Assembly: GCA_003971905.1 (NCBI GenBank)
Contig: RSEE01000051.1
Coordinates: 124,001-188,000 of the forward strand
Direction: 5' to 3'
DNA: 64,000 bases
DNA from: Moniliella sp. 'wahieum'
Taxonomy: Eukaryota; Basidiomycota; Moniliellomycetes; Moniliellales; Moniliellaceae
Under the pieces are notes generated by a model, which saw only the letters and a program-made list of their open reading frames with translations, ran no database searches and was not told the origin of the DNA. The first letter of the stretch is position 1. The number at the start of each line of letters is the position of its first letter. The position numbers and the translations under genes were made by a program. Positions 12,601 through 22,865 of the stretch are shown piece after piece.

Positions 12601-12694
12601 GCCGGCGGGGGCGGGTGTGGCCGTGGGCGGCGGGGGGGTTGGGGTTGGAGTTTGGAGATACAGAGGGCGAGGCGGAAGGCGGGGGCGAGGCCAT
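9662..12694 (-). CDS. ARP10: Actin-related protein 10 (dynactin pointed-end complex)
   Basis: Arp10/Arp11 is an actin-fold subunit at the pointed end of the dynactin filament and supports dynein-driven nuclear migration. Segments appear in the family order: EKVVIDLGSRVTVVGFSGE (first phosphate-loop strand), LEARLEELLRYLYAEYVLI, RPVVLVDWPS, VSFVPAPLMALL, GVVVDVS then ETRVSPWLGDG, RVKDRLRNLLLRYGRIVS, SLLTEQVMDQL, and the C-terminal signature AWLGASLAGALQ with SREEWDAS. The ATG at 12694 begins a Ser/Pro/Ala-rich extension of about 110 residues. Large Thr/Gly/Pro insertions swell the span to about 3 kb, roughly twice the usual gene length. Several frame changes are needed (about 11460-11860, 10660-10300, 10000). 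Identification rests on the ordered motifs and is solid; exact exons are not. Confidence 0.8.
11220..11312. repeat. Short imperfect tandem repeat inside ARP10
   Basis: Repeats of CGTCGTACCCCC- and GTGGTACC-type units encode the Thr/Gly-rich GGTTxxGTT loop in the ARP10 reading frame. It looks like an expanded low-complexity insertion in a surface loop of the actin fold. Confidence 0.6.
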
Positions 12695-12959
12695 GGCGGG
12701 CGCTGTGCTCGGTACTCGGCACGCTGGCTCGGTGCTCGCGGCGGAGAGAAAGCCCGAGGAGGTGGGAAACGGCAGGCGGAAGGCAGCGCAGCCCCACGCG
12801 CGCATGCTATCAAACAAAGTGAAATGTGCAATGCCCTTTGAAAGCTGAAATCGGATGTGCCCGACGTCATCGACCATGGACCATTGCTCATCAATCTCAT
12901 CTCTCGCATCTAATCGTGTGTGCATCCAGACGGAGGCACGGGGAGGCTCGCCCGGGCGA

Positions 12960-12967
12960 TGACGTCA
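12960..12967. promoter_or_regulatory. Perfect CRE palindrome TGACGTCA
   Basis: TGACGTCA, the canonical binding site for ATF/CREB-type bZIP factors, lies between the divergent ARP10 and F-box-like genes. It is 34 bp upstream of a TATA box that faces the F-box-like gene. The sequence is certain; use as a regulatory site is inferred. Confidence 0.5.
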
Positions 12968-13001
12968 GTCCCAGTTAGAGTACAGATGCCCTGCGCTCGT
13001 A

Positions 13002-13009
13002 TATATAAG
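13002..13009 (+). promoter_or_regulatory. TATA box of the F-box-like gene
   Basis: TATATAAG sits 53 bp upstream of the ATG at 13062, a normal spacing for a fungal TATA element with a short 5' UTR. Confidence 0.6.
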
Positions 13010-13061
13010 TACAAAGTGGCCTCGTTCTCCTCGTCCTGTTCGATTGCTGCCGCACACGAGG

Positions 13062-15304
13062 ATGGAGGACAGGCCGGCGGTGCTGCGTCTGCCGGTGGAC
13101 GTGCACCTGGACCTGCTCGGGTGTCTGTCCCTGTCCGAGCGGCTGGTGTGGACGCGCGCGCTCTGTGCGCCGCTCCGCGCCTGCCTCGCCCCCACCCTCG
13201 CACCCCGCCTCCTCTGCCCGCCCACCGCTGCCCACCCGCCACGGCACCCTCGCCGGCGCACGCCTCGCCCTCCACGACCTCCACCTCGCCGCCAGATCCT
13301 GCCCACGCCCTCGTCTCCGTCGCCTGCCTCGCCTTGCCCCTCGCCCTCCCCTCCCGCCACGCCACGCCTCCTCCTCCTCCTCCTCTGGCTATTGCTCCTG
13401 CGAAGCCTGTTGCTCCCGCTCCTTCGGCCTGCCTTCGCCTCCGCCCGAAGGCGTGCACAACGCATGGTACGTGCTCTCCCCGCAGCGACAGCGCGAACGG
13501 GCGGCAGCCCATGCTGCGGCTACTACCGCTGCCACTACTGCCTCCCACGACCGCCCTGCCCTGCCCGAGCCCGATCCCCAGCCACTACCCTTGCCTCAGC
13601 CTCGGCCTCAGCCTCCTCGTCGCGGCCACGCTCCCGGGAGCGATACGTGTCTTTCTCCGTGCGGTGCGCATGCTGCTCACCCCCGCGTGGGACGCACAGG
13701 ACTTGCACCTTGTGCACGTGCACGGTGCTGCCCCTTACTCCGAGTGGAGTTCTCCCGCACCCTTTCCCATACCCACTTGCACCACCTCCACAACTGCCAC
13801 CCAGCGTACCCGGCAGCGTACCCCCAGTGTACCCACCAGTGTACCCCGCAGCGCAAGAGGAGTAGCGCCGGGCTGCCACAAGCTTGTTCCTCGTGGGCTG
13901 GCACGGGGTGCCGGGAGACCTACTGCGGGAAATGTTGATCTATGAACCCACCTTGGCTGCCGTCACGACCATCGTCAAGACCCAGCAGCACGATGACCAG
14001 CCCGTCTGGGCTGCCTTGGCCCCTGCCTACCACCACGCTCACGCTCATGCTCATGCTCATGCTTATCCTCATGCTCATGCTCATGCTAGTCGTGATTGTG
14101 GTTGTGATCGGGATGGTGATTGTGAGGGTGAGGTGAGGATGGGACGGGGTGGCACCCCGTGGGAATCGATCGGTACACCTACTTTGCACAACGGTTGTGC
14201 GCCTCTCAGCGGACGTACTTTGAAGATGCCCTGCAGCTTGCTTCGGCCTCGTTGTCTGGATCCTCTGCGTCTCTGGCGCGCGCTGGGTCGCCTGGGCCGC
14301 CTGGGCCGCCTTGGACCTCACCCTTCTCCGGCGGTGGATCTGGTACCGTGCCCCCGTCCCCATCGTCATCGCTGTCGTCATCGCTATCGTCATCGCTATC
14401 GTCATCATCATCGCCATGGCCGTCCTCGTCCCCGTCCCTGCCGCCGTCGCCATGGCCGTCGCCGTTACCGTACAGGCCAACGGGACAGGACGGTAAGGAC
14501 CCACTCGGCACCGACCCGAGCATGACCGTCCCCCGCCAAACCCAGCAACCGTCGCGATCGCTAGTCGTCAGCCTCCGTTTTTCATCAAGGGCGCCGGGCT
14601 GAGTGTGGGGTTCGATTGTCTTTGTTTTCAGGCGCCGGTCGAGCTCCAGCTGACCCCAACGCATCCCCAAACGCAAACGCCAACGCCAACGCCAACGCCA
14701 ACACAACGGTCGCAGCAACGCGATGAGCAATGGAGGGGAGATCAAGGACAAGGACAAGGGCAAGAGCACGGACAAGGACAAGGAGAAGGACAAGAGCAAA
14801 GACCGGCGTTGCGCCACATTATCTTCCAAGGTCGGTACCACCTACACGACGCGCAAGAGTTGGCAACCATGTTTGAATGGAGCGAGACGACGTGTACGGG
14901 TGTCGACAGTCGATCTTTGTTGATTACGGGCGGGTGAGCGGTTGGTTGGTTGGTTTGAGACGAGACCCGAGGTTCAGTTGGCGAGATGGAGGGGGGGGGA
15001 TTCTCTTCTTCTTCTTCTTGTCTCACCGCTCTTTGGCTCTTCTGTTATTTGCTGTCACTCTGCGAACCTCCTGCACTGCCTCCATTGCTCCCTTACTCCC
15101 TTGCTCCATGCTTCATGCTTCATGATCCGTCCCTCTGTCTTTGTCCGCCTAATGTCAATACTGCACTGCATAGTTCGCACCCTTCCCTTCTCCCCCGCAG
15201 CATGTCTACTCAAGTTGGAAGATCGCTCGGTCGCAAACAGAAACTACATTGACCTCTCTGGAGAGGCGGGGCATCGCTGTCATTCTAACCCCAGGACCCT
15301 CGTG
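13062..15304 (+). CDS. F-box-like protein, function unknown
   Basis: The ATG at 13062 opens LRLPVDVHLDLLGCLSLSER, which fits the N-terminal F-box pattern (LPxDvhxxLLxxLsxxer) that binds Skp1 in SCF ubiquitin ligases. Downstream coding segments sit in different frames: WHGVPGDLLREMLIYEPTLA (about 13896), GIDRYTYFAQRLCASQRTYF (about 14162) and RHIIFQGRYHLHDAQELATM followed by FEWSE (about 14810). Between them lie His-Ala, Ser/Pro and Gln/Gly low-complexity runs. A last exon may follow an intron of about 14936-15201 (acceptor CCCCGCAG) and end at 15304. The frame changes and the final intron are uncertain, and no substrate-binding repeat is recognisable, so the target cannot be named. Confidence 0.5.
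14032..14092 (+). repeat. CTCATG hexamer microsatellite
   Basis: About nine near-perfect CTCATG/CTCACG units encode alternating His-Ala in one frame of the F-box-like gene. The period of six keeps the reading frame whatever the copy number. Confidence 0.8.
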
Positions 15305-15531
15305 ACCAGCTGATAGATGGAATCAGCAACGCTCCTACGTACGGTCTCCGCGGTGGCTATGGCAGTTGTGTGACGATGCATGTACCGTCGCATGACCATT
15401 ATTCTATCCATCTTTCTGTACTGCAAAGTGGGAGGAAAATGGGGGGTACGCCATCCTCCACCATCCCATGGAGAGAGGGAGAGGACTACCCCTTAGGTAG
15501 ATGTCGAAGGAGGATTGGAGAGCGGGCCGAG

Positions 15532-17190
15532 TTAGGCAGTCTCCGCCACATCCTTCTCCCGTACTTCGGGGCCGTGCTGGGCGTCATACGAACGAGCATA
15601 GGCACGCGCATAGTCCACCACCAACGCAGCCCAGAGCAACGCAGCAATCCGCGTGTTGGACGTAAACGTCTTCCAACACGCCGCGCGGTTGTCCAGGTTG
15701 GTCGTGACCACGCCGCGCATCACCAACGCCACCGCCGCCACGGCCCCGGGCAGACCAACAGCGTGCTCATGTACCACCACGGCCCACGCGGCCCGTCGCA
15801 AGGCCGGGTCGGACGAAGTCAGTTGGTTCGCCACGTCCATGCGCCCGTACAAGGTTGCTGTGGCATGGTCTTTGGCGGCGTGGCAAGTACCAACGCCGTG
15901 AGGAGCAGCACGCCAAATCCCACGCTAAAGCCTAGTAGGATCGGTCGGGTTTTCGCCCAAACAGTAGCGCCGTACTCTTGATGCCCATCTTGACATCGTC
16001 TACTTTATCCTGGTGCGCATAGATCGTATCGTACACAATCGTCCAGCACCAGCACCCTGCGTACAACGGTAACACCGCTGCCCAGTCACAGCTTCCCGCC
16101 ACCCGACCAGCCGAGAAGCGCACCCCAATTGAAGGCCAAGCCTGCCGTGTCGTTAGTACCGTGCACTGCGTGTCTCGATGGGTGCAAGGAGCGCAAGCGG
16201 GGGAAGAGGGAGGAAGGGGAGGAAGAGGGAGGAAGGGGAGGAAGGGGAGGAAGGGGAGGAAGAGGAGGAAGAGGAGGAAGAGAGGAAGAGGAGGAAGAGG
16301 AGGAAGAGGAGGAGAGGAGAAGAGGAGGAGGGAGGAGGAGAGGAGGAAGAGGAGGAAGAGGAGGAAGAGGAGGAGAGGAAGAGGAAGAGGAGGAAGTGCG
16401 ACGTACCAAGGACGGATTGGGGCCAGTAGGTGACCCGTTTCATAGCGGGGTAGATGGCCACAAGGGAGAGCGACGATGCGCCAAGCACGATCGAGTACGG
16501 GTTGAGTTGCACCAGCACCCCCAGGCCGACGGACAACTGACCCGCCAAAAACGCCCAGGCGTGCGGGACGCTAAGTGCGCCCGAAGCGAGTGGCCGAGAA
16601 GCCGTGCGACTCACCCGGCATCCAACCGCCGATCCCACATATCGTTGATCGTGCACCCTGCTCCGCGCATCACCAGCCCCGACCCCAAACAGAGCCAGCT
16701 GGCCCACCAGCACACTCGGACTCGCTCCCACCGCATGCGCACACAACGTCATACTAAATGCACATGGCCAGTACAACAGCCACGTCCCAATCGGCTTGTC
16801 CAGCCGCATCAGGTCCAGGTACGGCCGCACCTTCTCCACCAGCGACCGAGGCGCCGGCGCAGGCGAAGGAGAAGGAGAGAGGAAGGAGAAGGCGCCGAGG
16901 GAACCACCGTGCTGACCCCCGTGCACCCACCCTGTGCGGCGCACAAGCAAGCGCACGGGCGCGGGGAGAGCGGCCCGCGGTGGGGCGGCAAGCGGCGCAG
17001 TCCAGCAGGAGCGCACGCGAGGCACCGGAGGGCGGAGGCAGACGACAGAGGGACACACCATGCTGCGCGGCGCGAAGGGCTTCCCCCGCATCAGGATCGA
17101 GGCCATGGCCAACCACACGGACGCCGGCAGCAGCAGCGAGGAAGGCGGCTGCGCAGCAAGCGGGTGTGCTGGCAGTAGGCCGATCCCCAT
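15532..17190 (-). CDS. COQ2: 4-hydroxybenzoate polyprenyltransferase (ubiquinone synthesis)
   Basis: Coq2 attaches the polyprenyl tail to 4-hydroxybenzoate in the mitochondrial inner membrane. UbiA-family marks are present: [20 protein letters not shown] at the start of the domain, the first aspartate motif [10 protein letters not shown] followed by [11 protein letters not shown], and the second motif [13 protein letters not shown]. Hydrophobic segments such as [11 protein letters not shown] and [14 protein letters not shown] fit membrane helices. An intron at 16142-16406 (GTACGT donor, TACTAAC branch point, GGCAG acceptor) carries a long GGA repeat. A G is missing in the GGG run near 16583, and another shift is needed near 15855-15950. 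The N-terminus is Arg/Ala-rich, as for a mitochondrial presequence; 17190 is the chosen ATG, but 17256 or an internal Met remain possible. Confidence 0.85.
16199..16396. repeat. GGA/GAGGAA purine tract in the COQ2 intron
   Basis: Nearly 200 bp of uninterrupted purine on the + strand (GAGGAAG and GGGGAGGAA units) lies inside the COQ2 intron. The transcribed RNA would be a long pyrimidine (CCU/UCC) tract. It gives rise to spurious Glu/Arg/Gly- or Ser/Pro-rich open frames. Confidence 0.9.
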
Positions 17191-17720
17191 TGGGTACGGG
17201 GCATCGGTGCAACCCACGTCACATGTCCATGTCAGCGCTGCGCTGAGGCTCAGCACGCTGGCTTTGGTCGGGCGTTGCAGATCTTCGCGGCGCGGGCGAG
17301 GTCACGTGCGCCGCGCATCGGCCATATATCCATTGACACTGGGGTCCAACTACACTGCGCCGGCCCACTACAACACACCTGCCTACACCTCGACGCTCCC
17401 TCCCTCGACCAATCCATGGCCACTGCCTCCATCTGCTTTCCCCACAGAAGCAGACTCTGTGTCTGAACCTCACCCGCTTCCTCAGCACTCAGTGGGCTTG
17501 GCAAGCCAGCTACCATCGTTTCCCTCTGCCACAGGCACCCTCAACAGGTTCCTTGCCGTCCATGCAAAACATCCATCCATTAAGTCAATGCGGCCCCAAC
17601 GGGCTTTGCCCGGGGGGCTCTATCTAGGTCCTGCACACAGCAGCAGATTGGGCAACCGTGTACGCACGGAGAGAAAAACAAAGCACGCCTCTCAGAGCTC
17701 AGAGTTCAGACACTCGTGAA
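17191..17720. other. COQ2 upstream region and GST 3' flank
   Basis: This holds the promoter side of COQ2 (a weak CATATATCC element near 17321 on +) and about 300 bp beyond the GST stop. No further gene is recognised. Confidence 0.45.
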
Positions 17721-18598
17721 TCAAACCTTGGCCGCCGCTGCGGCCTCAATCTTGTCTTGCGTCTTGGTAGCAAAGTCCGAAGGATCATGGCGTTCGCGCA
17801 GCTGCTCCTCCAACGGGCCCGTGGCCTTATTCACAATCCGGCCACGCCGCACCGCCGGACGCGCATCGATCCGTTTGGCCCACTCCACCACGTGGGTGTA
17901 CTCGTGCACGGCCAAAAACGTATTGGAACCAGCGTACAGCCGACCCAGTGCCAACCCGCCCAGCCACGGCCAAATGGCCATGTCGGCAATGTCGTGTACT
18001 CTTGTCCCGCCACAACGGAACCTCGGCCAGACGACGGTTGAGCACATCGAGCAACCGCTTGGATTCGAGCGCAAAGCGGTTGATCGGGTACTCCTCCTTC
18101 GGGTCGTGGTACGCGTAAAGTGGCCTAGGTTGCCCAGGTACGGCGCGCTGCCCATCTGCCAAAACAGCCAATTGAGCGTTTCGGTCTTGCTGCGCACGTC
18201 GGTCGGGAGGAAGCTCCATACTTCCGCCAAGTAGACGAGGATCGAACCCGATTCAAAAACGCGCAACGGACCGCCTTCCACACCATGGTCCACCAGCGCA
18301 GGAATCTTCGAGTTGGGATTCGCCTCCACAAAGCCCGAACCGAATTGCTGGCCTTCCATAATGTTGATTAGAAAACGCATCGTAGTTGTCGAGCTTGCCC
18401 GCTTCAATCAACTCTTCGAGAGCAAATGGTGACTTTTTGTCCGTTCGGCGTGGCAAGACTGTACAGCTGCAAGTCCGTCTTGCCCACGGGTAGCTCGGCC
18501 GTCGAAGTAGGGCCAGCAATGGGGCGGTTGATGTTGGCAAACGGGCCCGAACCGGGCTTCCATTCCCACACCGCGGGGGGGGACGTAGACTCGGCCAT
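17721..18598 (-). CDS. YghU/YfcG-type (nu-class) glutathione transferase, disulfide-bond reductase
   Basis: The protein aligns from end to end with the bacterial YghU family, which uses glutathione to reduce disulfides and peroxides. Conserved segments in order are WEWKPGSGPFANINRPIAGP, LPVGKTDLQLYSLATPNGQK, SGFVEANPNSKIPALVDHG, RVFESGSILVYLAE, ETLNWLFWQMGSAPYLGN, EEYPINRFALESKRLLDVL, IADMAIWPW, RPAVRRGRIVN and LEEQLRERHDPSDF. ATG at 18598, stop 17721-17723. Single-base shifts are needed near 18408, 18382, 18112 and 18010, most in T runs. Upstream and in frame, an ATG at 18712 would add 38 Arg/Ser-rich residues resembling a mitochondrial presequence. Identity is secure; compartment and substrate are inferred. 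Confidence 0.9.
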
Positions 18599-19058
18599 GA
18601 TGGAGGAGGTGGAGAGGACACGGACAGTAAATGCGCGAGGGGGCGGACGACGTAGAAAAGACGAACAGAGAAGGGAACGCGAGTAGGGCACAGATACGCG
18701 CAGTCTCTCCATCCACAGCTGGGCGACGAGGTGGGGATACGAGCGAGAGAGGGAGGTCGGGATTCGCCGCCTCAAGTAGGCAAGGATCACCGACGGCAAG
18801 CAGAATGCGTGATGCTGTTCGCCGCGCGGTGCACAGACCATCCGATTGGAGGACGGCGATAAGCGGTCAATGGTGCGATGCTATGTCCGGCAAAGGGGGC
18901 CGGGGGGGTCGCCGGGGTGCGGCCGCGCACTGGGGAGTGAGTACTGAGTGCCTGGGACGGCAGAACTGCGACTCCCCGGCTTTAGGCCGGTGGATCCGGC
19001 TGTATCAACTCAGCCTCGCTTTCGCCCTCGTGGCGTCATCGCCTTGATGGGGAAGCTT
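18599..19058. other. GST upstream region
   Basis: It contains the possible in-frame N-terminal extension of the GST (18599-18712) and GC-rich promoter sequence. No separate gene is seen. Confidence 0.45.
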
Positions 19059-19397
19059 TCAATTGGCGAAGCGATATCGACTCCCCAGGCCAACAAGCGC
19101 CACAGCCAGGCCAAACGCGCTCAGCCACGATGAAGGACGGATAATCGAAGAGGATCCATCAGAGGTCAACAGCGGTCTGGTGTTGGTTGGACCATCCCCA
19201 CCAACAACAACCGTGTCATATATGAAACGCGGAAGAGGCGGCTCGTAGGGAGCGATGGCAGCATCTTTTGGATAGCCCCAGTGATGGGCGGCCGACTGAG
19301 CTGATGGGCGCAGTGAGTGAACTCCACGTGAACCATCTGCGCGTCCGGAGTGGTGTGCTGATGGAGGAGAGTGGTGCTTCCGAGGAGAGAGATGCAA
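19059..19397 (-). CDS. Possible small tail-anchored protein (or terminal exon)
   Basis: An open frame of about 112 codons ends at 19059-19061 with a hydrophobic segment, WLSAFGLAVALVGLGSRYRF, that could act as a C-terminal membrane anchor. Upstream is a His/Ser/Pro-rich part. No ATG is present in this frame, so either the first exon or an indel is missing, or it is not a gene. A TATA element at 19429-19436 faces the same way just upstream. No family is recognised. Confidence 0.3.
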   Translation of the reverse strand: MHLSPRKHHSPPSAHHSGRADGSRGVHSLRPSAQSAAHHWGYPKDAAIAPYEPPLPRFIYDTVVVGGDGPTNTRPLLTSDGSSSIIRPSSWLSAFGLAVALVGLGSRYRFAN

Positions 19398-19428
19398 AGG
19401 GCTATAGGATGCGGTAGGGCCCCTACCC

Positions 19429-19436
19429 TTTATATA
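19429..19436 (-). promoter_or_regulatory. TATA box
   Basis: Read on the minus strand this is TATATAAA, followed by GGGTAGGGGCCC. It points into the small open frame at 19059-19397 and is the main support for transcription there. Confidence 0.45.
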
Positions 19437-19782
19437 GCAGAGGGTACCGGGGAGCAGAGGGAGCGTCCGGACGGATGATAAGAGGGGTGATCACCAAAAT
19501 CGCTCTATGTTCTCTGCTTCCCCCCAGCTCGCTGTTACGGGCGATGGAGGGTGGCCGAGCCCGACCGAGCCCGACCGAGCCCATCCTCTCCCCTTGTCTC
19601 CCTTGCCTGGGTTGCACACCTCTCTCCGGTGAGCGGGCCCCCAGCCTGGGATCTGCCCATGCCATCCACATTCCCACCTACTTCTGCACAAACGTTGTAT
19701 GGGCTGGAGTATGTGAGGAATGTCCAATGTTCATGTGAAAAGGACTCAGTGGAGGGGTCGCCGACCGGCTCCAAATGGAAGT

Positions 19783-21887
19783 CTATGCGGCCTTGTTGGC
19801 GGCGGTAGCGAAGGCGGCCTGGAGCGCGAGAGCTCGAGGTGAGTCCCCTCGGGGGAGAAAGACCTCGACAAGGTGAGCTTTGTCGGCCTTGTTGAAGTCC
19901 GGGTCGGTCAGCAACGTCTCAAGCTCGGTCTTGGTGTGCACAGCGTGATACGCAGTCTTGGATGGAACGGGGTCGCTGGCATGAGAGGGCACGGCAGGTT
20001 GAGTCCAAGTGGGTGGGGGGGTGAACAAATCAATCAATTTCGAGTGGTCCCAAATTGCAATGTCGTTGTACGCCTCGTCCGGACCAAAGATCTGCCGCTC
20101 CGTTTCGTACCCGTCATTGTTGAGGAGAAAGATGACAGGTGTCAGGCCGTAGCGGAAGATGGTGCCCAGCTCTTGCACGGCAAGCTGGAGAGACCCATCT
20201 CCCATAAAAACCACGATGCGGCCAGGGCGTGCGGGATTGGTCTGCTTGAGCTTGCGCAGACCTAGACTTGCCCCAGAGCCGCTCCGCATGCGTATCCAAT
20301 CGAGCACCAGTACATCTGGATAATAAGCTGCACCTTGGCGGGGAACGTTACGTCGACCAAACCAAAGGACGAGGTGCCTGCATCGCCAATGACAATGTCC
20401 CCTTCTGAAAAGAACTGGCCTAGCCGAGGCCACAAGTAGCCCTGGGAAATGATATCTTTGGACTGGAGACCTTTGGCACCGCCTAGGCTTGCGAGGATGT
20501 GGTCACTAAGCTGGATAGTCTGTTCCTCAAGGCAAGGTAGGGTGTTGAGGAAGAGGGAACGGACAGGAGCAAGGTATGACTTGGTGGCGGCCAACCGCTT
20601 CGGTCCTTGCTTACAGAGCGCAGCTGTCAGTTTGGGCAAGAGGCTCGTCATCTTGATACCCTCAACAATAGCCTTGCCAATCTTGATGTAGTCCGAATGG
20701 AACTCGATCGTAGCAGCAGGGCTGACGGATCCAGAAAATGAGCCAGTGTTGAAGTCGCACGAAAAGGAACCAACAGAGAGACGAGATCGGAGGTCTCGAC
20801 AAGCTCGCAAACAGCTGGCTTGCTCAGCTTGCCAACGTAAACACCACCGAACTGAGCGTTATTCAGCTCAGTCACAACTGTCTTGCCCATAGGCATGGAG
20901 AAGACGGGAAGACCAGTGAGCTCGACAAATTGGCGCGTCTCAGCAAGTGCGTAGCGTGAGGCACACGCGTCAACCAGTACGATAGGCTGCCTGGCTGCGT
21001 TGACGCGTTGGACAATCTCGTCCAGCACATTGCGCTCAATCTCTTGGTTGTTGCACGCGACGGTAGTCTGCAAGTTGTAGGTTGCCAGGCGCTCAGCGGC
21101 TGAAGCGGGCAGAGGCAGGTCGACGAGGTTGCAGGGGAGAGCAATGTAGACGGGAAGAGATTGAAGAACAGAATTCGAGAATCGAGTCAAGGGCACGACA
21201 CGCGTCGAGACCCGTGGTGATATCTTCAGTTTTTGCACCCTTGGGAATCAAAGGAAGACGACCCTCGCGGTACAGTTGGTACACGTCCAGCTGGGATCCA
21301 GTAATTTGACGTGCCACGTTGAAAATGTATCGAACTTGTGGTTACCTATGGAGAGTGGATTAAGCCATGTGTGAAAACGTGGGTGGTCAGGTCAAGCTCA
21401 CCACTAGCGTATAAACACACAAAACACATATATCTCACGGGACGAGGGAGGAAATAACGTACCAATGGTGTGGTGGAGCAAAATGCCGCTATCTTGAGCC
21501 TTGGTCGCCGGAGTGCCGACGATGTGGATGACAGGTATCCGCTCTGCCATGCTACCAGCAAGTGCGTTTGCTGCGCTCATCTCGCCCACGCCAAAAGTGG
21601 TGATGAGCACGGAGGGACGACGAGGGTGGCCTTGGGATAAGACTCGAGCCAGACAATCGGCCGAGTACCCAGCGTTGAGCTCGTTCGAGTTGCCAACCAA
21701 GCTGAAACCATGCTCGCGGAGGCGCGTGAGCAGGCCGAGGGTGAAGTCGCCAGGGACACCCTGTACCAGGTCCACCTCAAGCTGCTTCAGCCGTTCGCAA
21801 AGGTACCCGACGAGGGTGAGGAGGACCGAGCCTTGGACGGAAGTGTTGGGGCGATGCCCCAATCACGCCATCCTGCGTGATAGTCAT
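19783..21887 (-). CDS. PDC1: Pyruvate decarboxylase
   Basis: This thiamine-diphosphate enzyme converts pyruvate to acetaldehyde and CO2 in the cytosol during fermentation. Diagnostic residues are the cofactor-activating glutamate in LVGNSNELNAGYSAD, the paired histidines in GILLHHTIG, and the ThDP/Mg motif GDGSLQ followed after 21 residues by NND. Other family segments are IPVIHIVGTP, LPVYIALPCNLVD and IIQMYWCSIGYACGAALG. One intron, 21346-21462 (GTACGT..CATAG), splits the codon after HHTIG. Shifts are needed near 21860 (just after the ATG at 21887), near 21322 (a T missing before TTCAACGTG), near 21180, near 20780 and near 20280. Stop 19783-19785. Family length (about 600 residues) fits. The symbol denotes the family, not a proven one-to-one orthologue. 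Confidence 0.9.
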
Positions 21888-21937
21888 CACCCCTCTTATC
21901 CGCCCGGAAGCTTCCTCAGCTCCGCGGTACCCTCGTC

Positions 21938-21945
21938 TATATAAG
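21938..21945. promoter_or_regulatory. TATA element upstream of pyruvate decarboxylase
   Basis: TATATAAG on + reads TATATAGA from the overlapping minus-strand position, about 50 bp upstream of the PDC ATG. Either orientation is an acceptable TATA box, so it may serve PDC or a transcript running toward 22000. Confidence 0.5.
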
Positions 21946-22865
21946 GTTTTTTTAGGCCCTACCCTTCTCATAGCCTCCTGTACCTCTCCTTAGAACCACA
22001 TCCTCCATTCCACTCCTCCTTCAGCAGGAAGACATGTGAGTGGTATGCGCGGCGGTGGTGGGAACCGAGCAAGGTTCTGCGCGGCCTCTTAAAGCAGTTT
22101 GGAGGGATTGGTGGTAATATAGCTGAGACATCATCAGGCCCATGTGTGCTGATACTGCAGCAAAAATCACAGCAAAAAGACGGAGAGAGGAATGCTCAGT
22201 CTGGGAGTGGCGGAGTGGCTCGTCATCATACTATGCCGCCTGGGGATGGTGAGGGACACTAAGATAAGAAAACGGAGAGAGGGATTGTTATGGGGCGCTC
22301 TGATTATCTCCGGACACCGAGCCCCGCATTTCGTAGAACTCTCAGATATCATCGAAGCCCACGCCTACCCCCGACTTCCCTCTCCACTCTTCACCCTTCT
22401 ACGCTTACGAATTTACGGCTTACGTCGACCACTCTGCAAAGCCGCGGTTACTATCAGTAGCGCTTGCTCTTCTTTAGGATTCTGTCTGTTCCCGCCAACT
22501 ACAGCGTACCGAGTGTGGTAACCGGTAACGCCCCGAGGAACAGAGAAACTCCGGAGATCCTGGACCCCTTCAATTGGTCTTACGGCTTACGAACACAGCT
22601 CCTACCTCGGAGGGTCTGAGCCGCGGCCTTTGCACGCAGGCAGCCACCCAAACTAGAAGGTCTCTCCCTTGCCTCTACACCCGCTCGGTTCAACCAGGAT
22701 CTAAAGCAGAACCTAACGTACGTAACTCTAATGCCACGTTCAAGGGCTTTCACCGGTTTCACTCCTAAGTTCCGGGGTCGAGCTCCGTCTCGGGGCTCGC
22801 CCCATGACAGGGATGGTCGATGGTGTGAGAGGGTACAGCCCGGGGGAAATAGTGAGGAAAAGAAG
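21946..22865. other. Gene-poor DNA, no protein gene recognised
   Basis: No frame longer than about 110 codons with family resemblance. GC is lower than in the flanking genes. A pyrimidine-rich stretch followed by CAGGAAGACATG near 22030 looks like a splice acceptor plus ATG, but that frame stops at once. Confidence 0.45.

Noticed and set aside
16129..17178. 349-codon plus-strand frame with Glu/Arg/Gly repeats
   Set aside because: It is the translation of the purine tract in the COQ2 intron plus the antisense of COQ2 exons.
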